DNA from: CAYUIG01 sp964444685
Lineage (GTDB): Bacteria; Gemmatimonadota; Gemmatimonadetes; Longimicrobiales; RSA9
Reading direction: 5' to 3'
DNA length: 24,681 nucleotides
Assembly (NCBI GenBank): GCA_964444685.1
Contig: CAYUIG010000048.1
Location: 1-24,681 of the forward strand
The notes under the pieces were generated by a model. That model saw nothing but the letters and a program-made list of their open reading frames with translations. It searched no databases and was not told the origin of the DNA. A program made the translations under genes and the position numbers. The stretch's first letter is position 1; every line of letters starts with the position of its first letter. Shown in pieces: positions 8,151 through 15,857 of this stretch.

Positions 8151-8557
8151 AGGCGACCCTCCACGTAGGCCGCCGGCCGGGGAGCCGACGTTGTCGTTCG
8201 ATTCCGGGACGAATCAAAATGATCGTGCCGTCCTGGGGACCGGCGCAACCCGCGAGCGGCTCCATCGCAGCATTTAGAGTGCCGCCCGCGCCGCCCACAC
8301 GCCGGGGCGGCGGGGCGTGCAGCGCGCGTCGTGACCGTGTGGCAGGTGCGCATCAGTCGTAGCGCACGCGGGGCGGTATGCGCGCAACGAGGCGCGGGCC
8401 TGTCGGTGCCGTATCGTTGAAAGCAGGGAGCTTGTCGCGGGTGCCGTGCGTGTCGGGCATGGCGGTCCGGGGGTTGCCTTGCCCCGAGGCCCCTGCTGGT
8501 TTGCGCCGCAGAGGAGCGGTGGGGAGGTGGAACTCGGACCGCAGCACCGGGGGCCGC
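8151..8557. other. Intergenic stretch, no convincing full gene
   Basis: About 400 bases lie between the small minus-strand gene and the possible zinc-ribbon ORF. Visible structures are a short dyad GATTC-CGGGAC-GAATC at 8200-8215, some 50 bases upstream of the small gene, and a GC hairpin with 8-bp arms at 8289-8296 and 8305-8312 without a T-run. Open frames on both strands give arginine- and proline-rich products with no recognisable motif, as expected from GC-rich non-coding DNA. Promoters for the small minus-strand gene and for the plus-strand deacetylase unit should lie here, but no clear boxes are seen. Confidence 0.5.
8157..8162 (-). promoter_or_regulatory. Strong ribosome-binding site of the small membrane protein
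   Basis: On the minus strand GGAGGG precedes the ATG by six bases (TCGCCT). It is among the best Shine-Dalgarno sites in the window and is the main reason for calling the 48-residue frame a gene. Confidence 0.65.
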
Positions 8558-8752
8558 GTGAGGGACGATCGAAGGGAACAGGACGAGCCCCGCTGCAGGG
8601 GCTGCGGCCGGCCGCTGCCGCCGCGCGTTCGGCGCCAGGTGGGCAGCCGGCAGTGCGGGCGCGCCACGTGCAGAGGGAGCTGGCGCACGCGGCGCGCGCC
8701 GGTGGAGATGGCGGATCGCTTCGCGCCACGCGACCCGGGAGGGCGGACCTGA
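8558..8752 (+). CDS. Possible small zinc-ribbon protein (64 aa)
   Basis: A GTG at 8558 opens a frame of 64 residues ending at TGA 8750-8752, six bases before the deacetylase start. It contains CRGCGRPLPPRVRRQ followed by GSRQCGRATCRGSWR. The C-x2-C and C-x4-C cysteine pairs separated by a basic loop look like a small zinc-binding fold. Third codon positions in this stretch are strongly G/C-biased, as in neighbouring genes. In-frame ATGs further upstream (8378, 8459) only add composition typical of non-coding sequence. The ribosome-binding site is poor. The close spacing suggests coupling to the deacetylase gene if the frame is real. The product is not recognised and could be a chance open frame. 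Confidence 0.4.
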   Translation: MRDDRREQDEPRCRGCGRPLPPRVRRQVGSRQCGRATCRGSWRTRRAPVEMADRFAPRDPGGRT

Positions 8753-8758
8753 CGGCGA

Positions 8759-9493
8759 ATGCGCGCCATTCTCACGTATCACTCGATCGACGAATCCGGG
8801 TCGGCGATATCGGTCGGCGCCGATGCGTTCCGGGGGCATGCGCGTTGGCTCGCGAGCGGGGTGGTGCCGGTCGTTCCGCTCGCAGAAATCACGCGTGCAC
8901 CCGCCGCTGCGGTGGCGGTGACGTTCGATGATGGGTTTTGCAGCTTCTGCGAGCTGGCGTGGCCGCTGCTGCGCGAACACGGGATACCGGTCACGCTCTA
9001 CGTGGTGAGCGACCGGGCGGGCGGACGCAACGACTGGGGGCCTGCGGGCAGTGTTCCGCTGGCGCCGCTGCTGGACTGGGATGTGCTGGCCCGGCTGGCC
9101 GAGGAAGGTGTGACGCTGGGCGCACACACGCGCTCGCACCCGGACCTCACGCGCGTCGATGACGCTGCACTGGCGGATGAACTGGACGGGTGTGTGGAGC
9201 GGATCGAGCGTGAGACGGGAGCGAGGCCGACGAGCTTCGCGTATCCGTTCGGCCGCTTCGACGAGCGGGTGGCCGCGGCCGTGCGGTCGCGCTTCGCGAC
9301 CGCGTGTACGACGGAGCTCCGGCCGCTGGGTGACGACGAGGATCCGCATCGTCTGCCGCGGCTCGACATGTATTATCTGCGGACGCCCGACGGCCTGGAC
9401 GGTTGGGGCTCCGCACGCATGCTGAGGTATCTGAACACGAGACGCAGGCTGCGGCGCGCACGCAGCCTCGTGCTGGAGGGAGTCTGGAAGTGA
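8759..9493 (+). CDS. Polysaccharide deacetylase (NodB homology, CE4)
   Basis: A 244-residue protein with the NodB fold. MRAILTYHSID at the N-terminus is typical. TFDDGF at 55-60 carries the catalytic base Asp57 and metal-ligand Asp58. HTRSHPDL at 123-130 gives the H-x3-H metal ligands H123 and H127. FAYPFGRFDERV is motif 3. The expected reaction is metal-dependent removal of N- or O-acetyl groups from a polysaccharide or lipid-linked sugar. No signal peptide is seen, so it acts in the cytoplasm or at its membrane unless exported by another route. The GGGAGGG at 8737-8743 lies 15 bases before the ATG, longer than ideal. The stop overlaps the GTG start of the next glycosyltransferase (GTGA), so the two are coupled. 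Confidence 0.9.
   Translation: MRAILTYHSIDESGSAISVGADAFRGHARWLASGVVPVVPLAEITRAPAAAVAVTFDDGFCSFCELAWPLLREHGIPVTLYVVSDRAGGRNDWGPAGSVPLAPLLDWDVLARLAEEGVTLGAHTRSHPDLTRVDDAALADELDGCVERIERETGARPTSFAYPFGRFDERVAAAVRSRFATACTTELRPLGDDEDPHRLPRLDMYYLRTPDGLDGWGSARMLRYLNTRRRLRRARSLVLEGVWK
9475..9480 (+). promoter_or_regulatory. Ribosome-binding site deciding the GTG start at 9490
   Basis: GGAGGG lies within the deacetylase 3' end, nine bases upstream of the overlapping GTG. It favours this start over an in-frame ATG at 9403 inside the deacetylase gene. Confidence 0.6.
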
Positions 9494-10674
9494 ATCGCTC
9501 GCTGCCACGTCTGTCCGTGATCGTGCCCGCATACAACGGTGCGCGGGTTCTCCCGCTCTCGCTTTCCGCGCTTGCACGCAGCACGCTGTCGCGCGAACAG
9601 TGGGAGCTGATCGTGATCGACGATGCGAGCACCGATGCCACGACCCTGGTCGGCTCCCAGTACGCCGACACCGTGGTCCGTCTGCCGGGCAAGCCGCACG
9701 GACCCGCGTACGCACGCAACCGCGGCGTCGAGGTGGCACGCGGCGACATCGTGGTGTTCGTCGACGCGGACGTGTGCGTGCACCCCGATGCGCTCGAGGG
9801 TTTCCTCACCCTGCTCGACGCGCGGCCCGAGATCCACGCGGTCTTCGGCTCCTACGATGACACGCCGGCGCACCCGGGCATTGTCTCCGAGTTCCGCAAC
9901 CTGCTGCACCATCACGTGCACCAGCGCGACGCCGGCGATGCGGAAACCTTCTGGGCCGGCTGCGGGGCGATCCGTGCGAACGCGTTCCGCCAGGTCGGCA
10001 TGTTCGACGAGTGGCACTACGCGGAGCCGCAGATCGAGGACATCGAGCTCGGCCGCCGGCTCCGGCTGGCCGGGTTCCGGATCTTCCTCGATCCTTCCAT
10101 CCAGGGCACGCACCTCAAGCGCTGGACGCTGCGCGACACGCTGCGCACCGACTTCCGGCACCGCGGCGTGCCGTGGACACGGCTCCTCCTGCAGGAGGGA
10201 CCCAACGACTCGGCGCGTCTGCTCAACCTGCGCCAGTCCGAGAAGGTCTGCACGGTGGCCGCCGGTGTGGCCGGGATCGGCATGCTCTCCGCCGCCGTGT
10301 CGGCGCGACCAGAGCCCCTGCTCGCCACGCTCGTGGCCATCCTCACCGTGTGCGTGCTCAACCGGCAGTTCTACGCCTTCGTCGCACGCGCGCGCGGGAT
10401 CCGGTTCCTCCTCGGCATCATCCCGCTCCATATGCTCTTCTACGGGCTGAACATCATCTCCGCCTCGTTCGGCTGGGTGCTCCACATCCTCCTCGGCGAG
10501 CCGAGCGCACCCATCTCCGTGGCCGCGGCCGCAGGGATGGAGTTCGAGATGTGGCCCCCGCGCCACGCCCGTCCGCGCGGCGGCGTCTGGGACCGTGTCC
10601 CGCGTCCCGTTCCGGCCGCGGAGCCGGAGCGCGCGCCGTCGCTCGAAGGGAAGGCAGCGGTCCCCGCGAGTTGA
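9490..10674 (+). CDS. Family 2 glycosyltransferase with C-terminal membrane segments
   Basis: 394 residues from GTG 9490, chosen because GGAGGG (9475-9480) stands nine bases upstream and the GTGA overlap couples it to the deacetylase. SVIVPAYNGARVLPLSLSAL is the GT2 opening. IVIDDASTDATT follows, and the metal-binding VDADVCVHPDALEGF contains the DXD at 92-94. AGCGAIRANAFRQVGMFDE and QIEDIELGRRL (the conserved ED) complete a GT-A fold of the processive or dolichyl-phosphate-mannose-like kind. After about residue 255, two or three hydrophobic helices anchor it, then comes a proline- and arginine-rich cytoplasmic tail. It probably builds the glycan that the deacetylase modifies (inference). The sugar donor is unknown. 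Confidence 0.88.
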   Translation: MNRSLPRLSVIVPAYNGARVLPLSLSALARSTLSREQWELIVIDDASTDATTLVGSQYADTVVRLPGKPHGPAYARNRGVEVARGDIVVFVDADVCVHPDALEGFLTLLDARPEIHAVFGSYDDTPAHPGIVSEFRNLLHHHVHQRDAGDAETFWAGCGAIRANAFRQVGMFDEWHYAEPQIEDIELGRRLRLAGFRIFLDPSIQGTHLKRWTLRDTLRTDFRHRGVPWTRLLLQEGPNDSARLLNLRQSEKVCTVAAGVAGIGMLSAAVSARPEPLLATLVAILTVCVLNRQFYAFVARARGIRFLLGIIPLHMLFYGLNIISASFGWVLHILLGEPSAPISVAAAAGMEFEMWPPRHARPRGGVWDRVPRPVPAAEPERAPSLEGKAAVPAS

Positions 10675-10850
10675 GGGCTGTGCGGCGGCCACACGGCTGT
10701 CGCGTACCCGCAACAGGAATCCCGCCTCAACACCACCCGCCCGCTCAACCGGGCGCGGCATGGATCTTTCCTCACTCGGCGGCGTGCGATCTCCCCGCGC
10801 AAACCGGCACGCGCTGATGCGTCCGGCGATGGTTACCGCCAGGAGAAGCG
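10675..10850. other. Intergenic region between glycosyltransferase and epimerase
   Basis: These 176 bases contain a 6-bp GC stem (CGCCCG at 10738-10743, CGGGCG at 10750-10755, six-base loop), followed about ten bases later by a short CTTTCC run. This is at best a weak terminator. The region ends with a strong AGGAG ribosome-binding site (10841-10845) five bases before the epimerase ATG. A separate promoter for the epimerase is likely but not identifiable. Confidence 0.35.
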
Positions 10851-11900
10851 ATGGAACGCTACGAGGCAGTACAGGCGGAGCTGCGCAGTCGTCCGCGCGC
10901 GTGGCTGGTTACAGGAGCGGCCGGATTCATCGGGTCCCACCTCGTCGAGAAGCTGCTCCGTCTGGGGCAGCGGGTCACGGGCCTGGACAACTTCGCGACC
11001 GGGTATCGTCGCAACATCGACGACGTGCTGGCGCGCACCCAGGGGTCGACCGGGACGTTCCGGCTGATCGAAGGCGACATCCGGGATCCGGATACCTGCC
11101 TGCGCGCGTGTGACGGTGTGGAGTTCGTTCTGCACCAGGCGGCGCTGGGGTCGGTGCCGCGCTCGATCATCGATCCGATGCTGTATCACGAGGTGAACGT
11201 GAACGGCACCGTGAACATGCTGATGGCCGCGCGCGAGGCGGGTGTGCAGCGCTTCGTGTACGCATCCTCGAGCGCGGTGTACGGAAACCACTTCGCGCTG
11301 CCAAAGGTCGAGAACGCGATCGGCGACCCCGTGTCCCCGTACGGCCTGACGAAGCGCGCCGATGAGCTGTACGGCGAGTTGTTCCGCAGTGTATACGGCC
11401 TCGAGACGGTGGCGCTGCGCTACTTCAACGTGTTCGGGCGGCGGCAGGACCCGCGCAGCACGTATGCGGCCGTGATCCCGCAGTGGGCACGCCGGCTGGT
11501 CAAGGGCGAGCCGTGCTACATCCACGGCGACGGCGAAACGACGCGCGACTTCTGCTACATTGACAACGTCGTGCAGGCGAACGTGCTGGCCGCGCGCGTC
11601 GCGCTGGGCCAGGGAGACCAGATCTACAACGTCGGGGTCGGGGAGCGGACGTCGCTGAACGATCTCTTCCGCGGCATGCGGACCGTCCTTGCCGAGGCCC
11701 GCCCCGAGATTGCGGAAAGTCAGCCGGTCTACGATGATTTCCGCTCGGGGGACGTGCGGCACAGCCAGGCGGACGTCGGCAAGATCCGGCGCAACCTCGG
11801 CTTCGTCCCGACGCACAAACTGGCGGATGGGTTGGGGGAGACGCTGCCGTGGTACGTGGACCTGTTCACGAGCGCGGAGGTGGGCGCGATCGCGAGTTGA
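10851..11900 (+). CDS. UDP-N-acetylglucosamine 4-epimerase-like SDR protein (WbpP/TviC type)
   Basis: A 349-residue extended short-chain dehydrogenase. TGAAGFIGSHL at 21-31 is the NAD-binding glycine motif. The catalytic SxxxY...YxxxK set appears as SSSAVYG (139-145) and SPYGLTK (Tyr164, Lys168). The block QAALGSVPRSI at 96-106 closely matches the WbpP/TviC subgroup of UDP-GlcNAc/GalNAc 4-epimerases rather than GalE. ALRYFNVFGRRQDP and GDGETTRDFCYIDNVV are standard substrate-loop motifs. It would supply UDP-GalNAc, or its uronic acid, for surface glycans. AGGAG five bases upstream fixes the start. The TGA at 11898-11900 overlaps the ATG of the TonB-receptor-like gene by one base (TGATG), an unexpected coupling. 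Confidence 0.9.
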   Translation: MERYEAVQAELRSRPRAWLVTGAAGFIGSHLVEKLLRLGQRVTGLDNFATGYRRNIDDVLARTQGSTGTFRLIEGDIRDPDTCLRACDGVEFVLHQAALGSVPRSIIDPMLYHEVNVNGTVNMLMAAREAGVQRFVYASSSAVYGNHFALPKVENAIGDPVSPYGLTKRADELYGELFRSVYGLETVALRYFNVFGRRQDPRSTYAAVIPQWARRLVKGEPCYIHGDGETTRDFCYIDNVVQANVLAARVALGQGDQIYNVGVGERTSLNDLFRGMRTVLAEARPEIAESQPVYDDFRSGDVRHSQADVGKIRRNLGFVPTHKLADGLGETLPWYVDLFTSAEVGAIAS

Positions 11901-14857
11901 TGCGCGGCGCCCGGGCGCTGTGCGCTGAGTGTGTCGCGCTGTGGCTCGCGGCCGCGCTGCTGTTCCCGGCAGCCGCGGCGGGGCAGAGCCTCACCACGGG
12001 ATCCCTCGAAGGCATCGTTCGCGATGAGGCGGGGATCCCGCTGGGCCGCGCGGTCGTGCAGGTCAGCAACGTCACGACCGGTGTCGGCTTCACCATCACC
12101 ACGCCGAGGTCCGGGCGCTTCCGCGCGGGCCTGCTCGCGCCCGGCGAGTATTCCCTCCTGATCGAACAGTTCGGCTACCATCCGCTCGAGTTGCGCGGTG
12201 TGGTCGTACCCGCGGGCGAGCGCGTGTTCGTCGAACCGGTACTGCGGGAAGCGGGTGGCGGCGCCGTGCAGCGCATGGTCGTGAACGCGCCGCGCGCAGT
12301 CGGCGGCACGGCCAGCGCGACCTGGCTGCTCTCTCCGCTCGGCGGCTGGCTCCCGCGCGACCAGGGCGTGCTCTCCGACCTCGCCATCACGGACAGCCGC
12401 ATCGGTACGCGCGGCGAGGCCGCGGGACTGCCCGCGCGCTACACGCGCAGGGTCGTCGACGGCATTCCCCTCGCCCCGCTTCCGACCGGTGCGGCGTGGG
12501 CTTCGGTGGATGCGGCGTATCCCTTCGCCGTGCTCTCGGACGGCGAGTCCATGGTGGGCACGCCCGACGTCGAGTGGCCCGGCTCCGCCGGTGGGTTGAT
12601 CGCCGCGCAGACCGCGAGCGGGGGGCGCACCCGCCTGGGCGGCATGGCCGACTTCGGATCGGACGCACTCGGCGGCGCGACGGACGGCGCCGGCTACACG
12701 AGCTATCGCTTCGGCGGCCAGGCGAGTCTCGAGATCAAGCCGGACACGGCCTCCGTATTCTTCGGTGTCGAAGCGGCGCGCGCGGATGACCCGCTCGCAG
12801 CGATGTGGCCAGCGACGGCCACGGACATCGCGGCGATCGCCGCGAACCGCGGCATCGACGTGTCGCATTACCTCGAGGACACGAGCCTGCGGCGCGAGCG
12901 GATCGCGGCGTTCGGCCGGCTGGACTACCGCCTCAGCGACGAGCATCAGCTCACCGTGCGCGCGAACTGGTCGGAGATCCCGCGTCTCGATCTCGGCCGC
13001 ATCGGCGATGCTGCGCTCGCGCCCAGCATGAAGGCGCGCGAGATCGTGGGCGGCGCGAAGCTCGCGTCGCGCGTCGGTGATGCGAACGTCAACGAGTTGA
13101 ACATCGGCTTCCACTCCGGCAGCGCGGAGCGCGTGCAGGAGCCGGAGGGGATCGGCGACGCCGCCGCCGTACGCACGGTGATTCTCGATCCCGGCGTCGC
13201 ATTCGGTGCGGAGAGCCTGCCCGATCCGGATCTCAGCCGCTGGAAGCTCTATCTCCGCGACACGTTCTTCCTGTCCGCGGGCGCGCACCTGATCAAGCTC
13301 GGCGGATCCGTCGAGATGGACAAATTCGACGCGAGCTATCAGCACCGCCGGCGCGGCGAGTTCACGTTCACGAGCATCAACGCGTTCCAGACCGGGCAGG
13401 GGATGTTCCGGCAGCTGTCGGGCAATCCGCTGCTGCTGGATCACACCATGCGCGAGTTCCGCCTGTACGCGCAGGACGCGTGGGCGCTGGCGCCGGGATT
13501 CGAGGTCACGCTCGGCCTCCGCTACGCACGCCTGAGCCTCGATGATACGAACTACATCACATCGCCGCGCTGGCAGGCGCTCACCGGTCTGACCAATGCG
13601 CTCAGCACGGACAAGTTCGGCTGGGTCGAGCCGCACGCCGCGCTGCAGTGGCGGCCCGCACCTTCGTGGATCGTGCGCGCAGGCGTCGAAGTCGAGGGTC
13701 ACACGTTCGACACGGGTGCGCTCGTCGAGTTGCTCGGCGACCGCGACATCCTCGATGCGCGCGTCGGCACCTCGAACTTCGGCAACTATCCGGATCTGCC
13801 GCCCGGTACGTCGGCACCGACGATCGGACGCACGCTGACGATGCTCGGGCCGAAGTTCGAGCCGGCGCGCAGCACGCGCGCGCTCGTGCAGGCGTCCGGT
13901 GCCATCGGTCCGGTAACACTGCAGCTCGGCTTCCTGCGCAGCCGCACGGAGCTGCTGCCGCGCCGGCGCGATCTGAACCTCGCCGACGAAGGGCTGGGCA
14001 CGGACCAGCACGGCCGGCCGCTGTTCGGAGCGCTGCGCAAGCAGGGCGGCATTCTGCTCGCGGAGCCGGGCGGCAACCGCCGCTTCTCCGACCTCGATCG
14101 CGTGTGGGGCATCGAGGCGATCGGCACGTCCGAGTACACGGGCTTTACCATCGGTCTCGAACACCGGCCCATGGACATGTTCGGCATGTTCGCGAGCTAC
14201 ACGCGCTCGAGCACGACCGACGACTGGGTCGGCGGCGGTTCGCTCGATCCGGATGCACAGCTCTCACCGTTTACGTCGACGGCCATCGCCGCTACGTGGG
14301 ATGAGAGTACGGCCGATCTGGACATCCCGAACCGCTTCGTCGTCGGCGGCATGATCAGCATGCCGGGCCGACTGCGGCCGACCATATCCGCACTGTATCG
14401 CCGTCAGTCCGGCTATCCGTTCACCGCGGGCTTCCGCGACGGCGTGGATGCCAACGGCGACGGCTCCGCAGTCAACGACCCGGCATTCATCGATCGCGCG
14501 CTCGCCGGATCGATCGTCGACCGGTTCGACTGCCTGAGCCAGCGCGCGGGACAGTTCGCGGAGCGCAACGGCTGCCGCGGACCGGACCTCGACGCGCTCG
14601 ATGCGCGCCTGTCGCTCGACTTCTCGTTCACCGGTGTGAACGCGCGCCTGGTCATTGATGCGCTGAACCTCGTCGCATCCGATGCCGGCCGCATCGACAA
14701 TGCACTCTACCTCGTCGATCCTGCGTCCCCGCTGATCGTCGATCAGAACACGGGGAACGTGCAGGTACCGCTGCTGCCGAACCCGAACTTCGGCGAGGTG
14801 CTGATTCACCACGAGCCGCAGCGCCTGATCCGCATCGGCCTGCGAGTGAGCCGGTAG
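11900..14857 (+). CDS. TonB-dependent-receptor-like outer-membrane protein with carboxypeptidase-regulatory domain
   Basis: 985 residues. A signal peptide covers about 1-28 (hydrophobic core LWLAAALLFPAAAAG). Residues about 33-115 form a CarboxypepD_reg-like beta-sandwich (GSLEGIVRDEAGIPLGRAVV, then LAPGEYSLLIEQFGYHPLEL), as in Oar/SusC-type receptors of Gemmatimonadota, Acidobacteria and Bacteroidota. A plug-like region follows (RRVVDGIPL). The rest is long and rich in alternating aromatic beta-strands ending IRIGLRVSR, expected for a 22-strand barrel. It would import or bind a large substrate with TonB energy; a clear TonB box is not seen. The start overlaps the epimerase stop, and the lipoprotein gene follows after one base, so the pair could act like a receptor with its surface lipoprotein (inference). 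The ligand is unknown. Confidence 0.82.
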   Translation: MRGARALCAECVALWLAAALLFPAAAAGQSLTTGSLEGIVRDEAGIPLGRAVVQVSNVTTGVGFTITTPRSGRFRAGLLAPGEYSLLIEQFGYHPLELRGVVVPAGERVFVEPVLREAGGGAVQRMVVNAPRAVGGTASATWLLSPLGGWLPRDQGVLSDLAITDSRIGTRGEAAGLPARYTRRVVDGIPLAPLPTGAAWASVDAAYPFAVLSDGESMVGTPDVEWPGSAGGLIAAQTASGGRTRLGGMADFGSDALGGATDGAGYTSYRFGGQASLEIKPDTASVFFGVEAARADDPLAAMWPATATDIAAIAANRGIDVSHYLEDTSLRRERIAAFGRLDYRLSDEHQLTVRANWSEIPRLDLGRIGDAALAPSMKAREIVGGAKLASRVGDANVNELNIGFHSGSAERVQEPEGIGDAAAVRTVILDPGVAFGAESLPDPDLSRWKLYLRDTFFLSAGAHLIKLGGSVEMDKFDASYQHRRRGEFTFTSINAFQTGQGMFRQLSGNPLLLDHTMREFRLYAQDAWALAPGFEVTLGLRYARLSLDDTNYITSPRWQALTGLTNALSTDKFGWVEPHAALQWRPAPSWIVRAGVEVEGHTFDTGALVELLGDRDILDARVGTSNFGNYPDLPPGTSAPTIGRTLTMLGPKFEPARSTRALVQASGAIGPVTLQLGFLRSRTELLPRRRDLNLADEGLGTDQHGRPLFGALRKQGGILLAEPGGNRRFSDLDRVWGIEAIGTSEYTGFTIGLEHRPMDMFGMFASYTRSSTTDDWVGGGSLDPDAQLSPFTSTAIAATWDESTADLDIPNRFVVGGMISMPGRLRPTISALYRRQSGYPFTAGFRDGVDANGDGSAVNDPAFIDRALAGSIVDRFDCLSQRAGQFAERNGCRGPDLDALDARLSLDFSFTGVNARLVIDALNLVASDAGRIDNALYLVDPASPLIVDQNTGNVQVPLLPNPNFGEVLIHHEPQRLIRIGLRVSR

Positions 14858-14858
14858 C

Positions 14859-15857
14859 ATGAGACACTCGCGCACCGCTCTCCTGGCCCTCGCCGCGCTC
14901 ACCGGCGCATGCGAGATCGATCCGGCGGACCGGATCATCAACTTCGCGCCCACCGCTACCGTGCAGGGCGTGGCGTTCCTCGATGCGAACCGCAACGGCA
15001 GCTTCGAGGTGGCGGTGGACGAACGGCTCGCGGACATCGGTGTCGAGGTGCGGCGCGCCGGCGCACTCGAGGTCGTCGCGAGCGCAACGACCGATACTGC
15101 CGGACTCTTCCAGGTGCCGGTGCCGATCGGCAGCTACGAGGTGCACCTCGCCGCAAGCGTGCTGGGCGACAGCCTCGAGGTGGCGGGGGGCGTTCCGTCG
15201 TTCACGGTCGATGCGCAGAACAACACGGCCACCGTTGCTGCGGGCGTGCGCTTCCGCACGGTTTCGCCCGCAGAGGCGCGTGCGCTGCCGCAGGGGACGA
15301 AGGTGTGGCTGCACGGCATCGCGTTGAACCCGCCCGCACTCTTCGGAGACAGCACCGTGCACGTCGCGGATGCAGCCGCCGCGATTCGCGTCACCGGCGT
15401 GCGGCCGGGCGGCATCGGCATCGGGGACAGCATATTCGTTCTGGGGACGCGTTCCACGCGACTCGGACAGCCGACACTCCAGGTCGTGTCGTGCCACCCG
15501 TCGCGGCCGAACTGCTTCCTCGTCAATGCAGGGATCACGTTCGTGCCCGACACGGCCGACGTCACCGCAACGCAGGCGACCTCGGCCGGAGGTGGAGCGC
15601 TCGATGGGGCGCTCGTTCGGCTCGCGGGCGCGACGATCGCCGATACCGCCACGGCCGCCGACGGCTCGTTCGAGCTCACCGTGAGCGACGGCGCCGGCAC
15701 GGCTACCGTCGTGTTGTCGCAGTCGATCAACTGGAACCCGATCGTCACCTATACGCCGCCGGTGGTCCTGGATGTCGTCGGCGTGCTCGTCCCGACCGGG
15801 ACCGGGAGCTGGGTGATCAGGCCGCGTGGCCGGACGGATCTGACGGTTCAGCCCTAG
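14859..15857 (+). CDS. Lipoprotein with SdrD/prealbumin-like domain
   Basis: 332 residues with a short lipoprotein signal peptide ending LTGAC (Cys18), so probably lipid-anchored. Residues about 35-120 match a Cna/SdrD-B-like fold, with VQGVAFLDANRNGSFE, a variant of the common 'G.V..D.N.NG..D' calcium-binding-like repeat, and later AGLFQVPVPIGSYEV. Residues about 140-330 form a beta-rich region (GTKVWLHGIALN, IGIGDSIFVLGTRS, VLDVVGVLVP) reminiscent of OB-fold-like domains in exported proteins. It starts one base after the receptor-like gene and is almost certainly co-expressed with it. A role as its surface partner is an inference. The stop codon overlaps the convergent gene's stop in a CTAG palindrome. 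Confidence 0.75.
   Translation: MRHSRTALLALAALTGACEIDPADRIINFAPTATVQGVAFLDANRNGSFEVAVDERLADIGVEVRRAGALEVVASATTDTAGLFQVPVPIGSYEVHLAASVLGDSLEVAGGVPSFTVDAQNNTATVAAGVRFRTVSPAEARALPQGTKVWLHGIALNPPALFGDSTVHVADAAAAIRVTGVRPGGIGIGDSIFVLGTRSTRLGQPTLQVVSCHPSRPNCFLVNAGITFVPDTADVTATQATSAGGGALDGALVRLAGATIADTATAADGSFELTVSDGAGTATVVLSQSINWNPIVTYTPPVVLDVVGVLVPTGTGSWVIRPRGRTDLTVQP

Noticed and set aside
8081..9739. A 552-residue minus-strand open frame across the deacetylase gene
   Set aside because: Low-complexity Arg/Ala/Pro composition with no motif, and it is antisense to a well-supported CE4 gene.
11729..14164. An 811-residue minus-strand open frame antisense to the TonB-receptor-like gene
   Set aside because: The plus strand has a signal peptide, a regulatory domain and barrel strands. 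The minus frame has only Arg/Ala/Glu-rich sequence.
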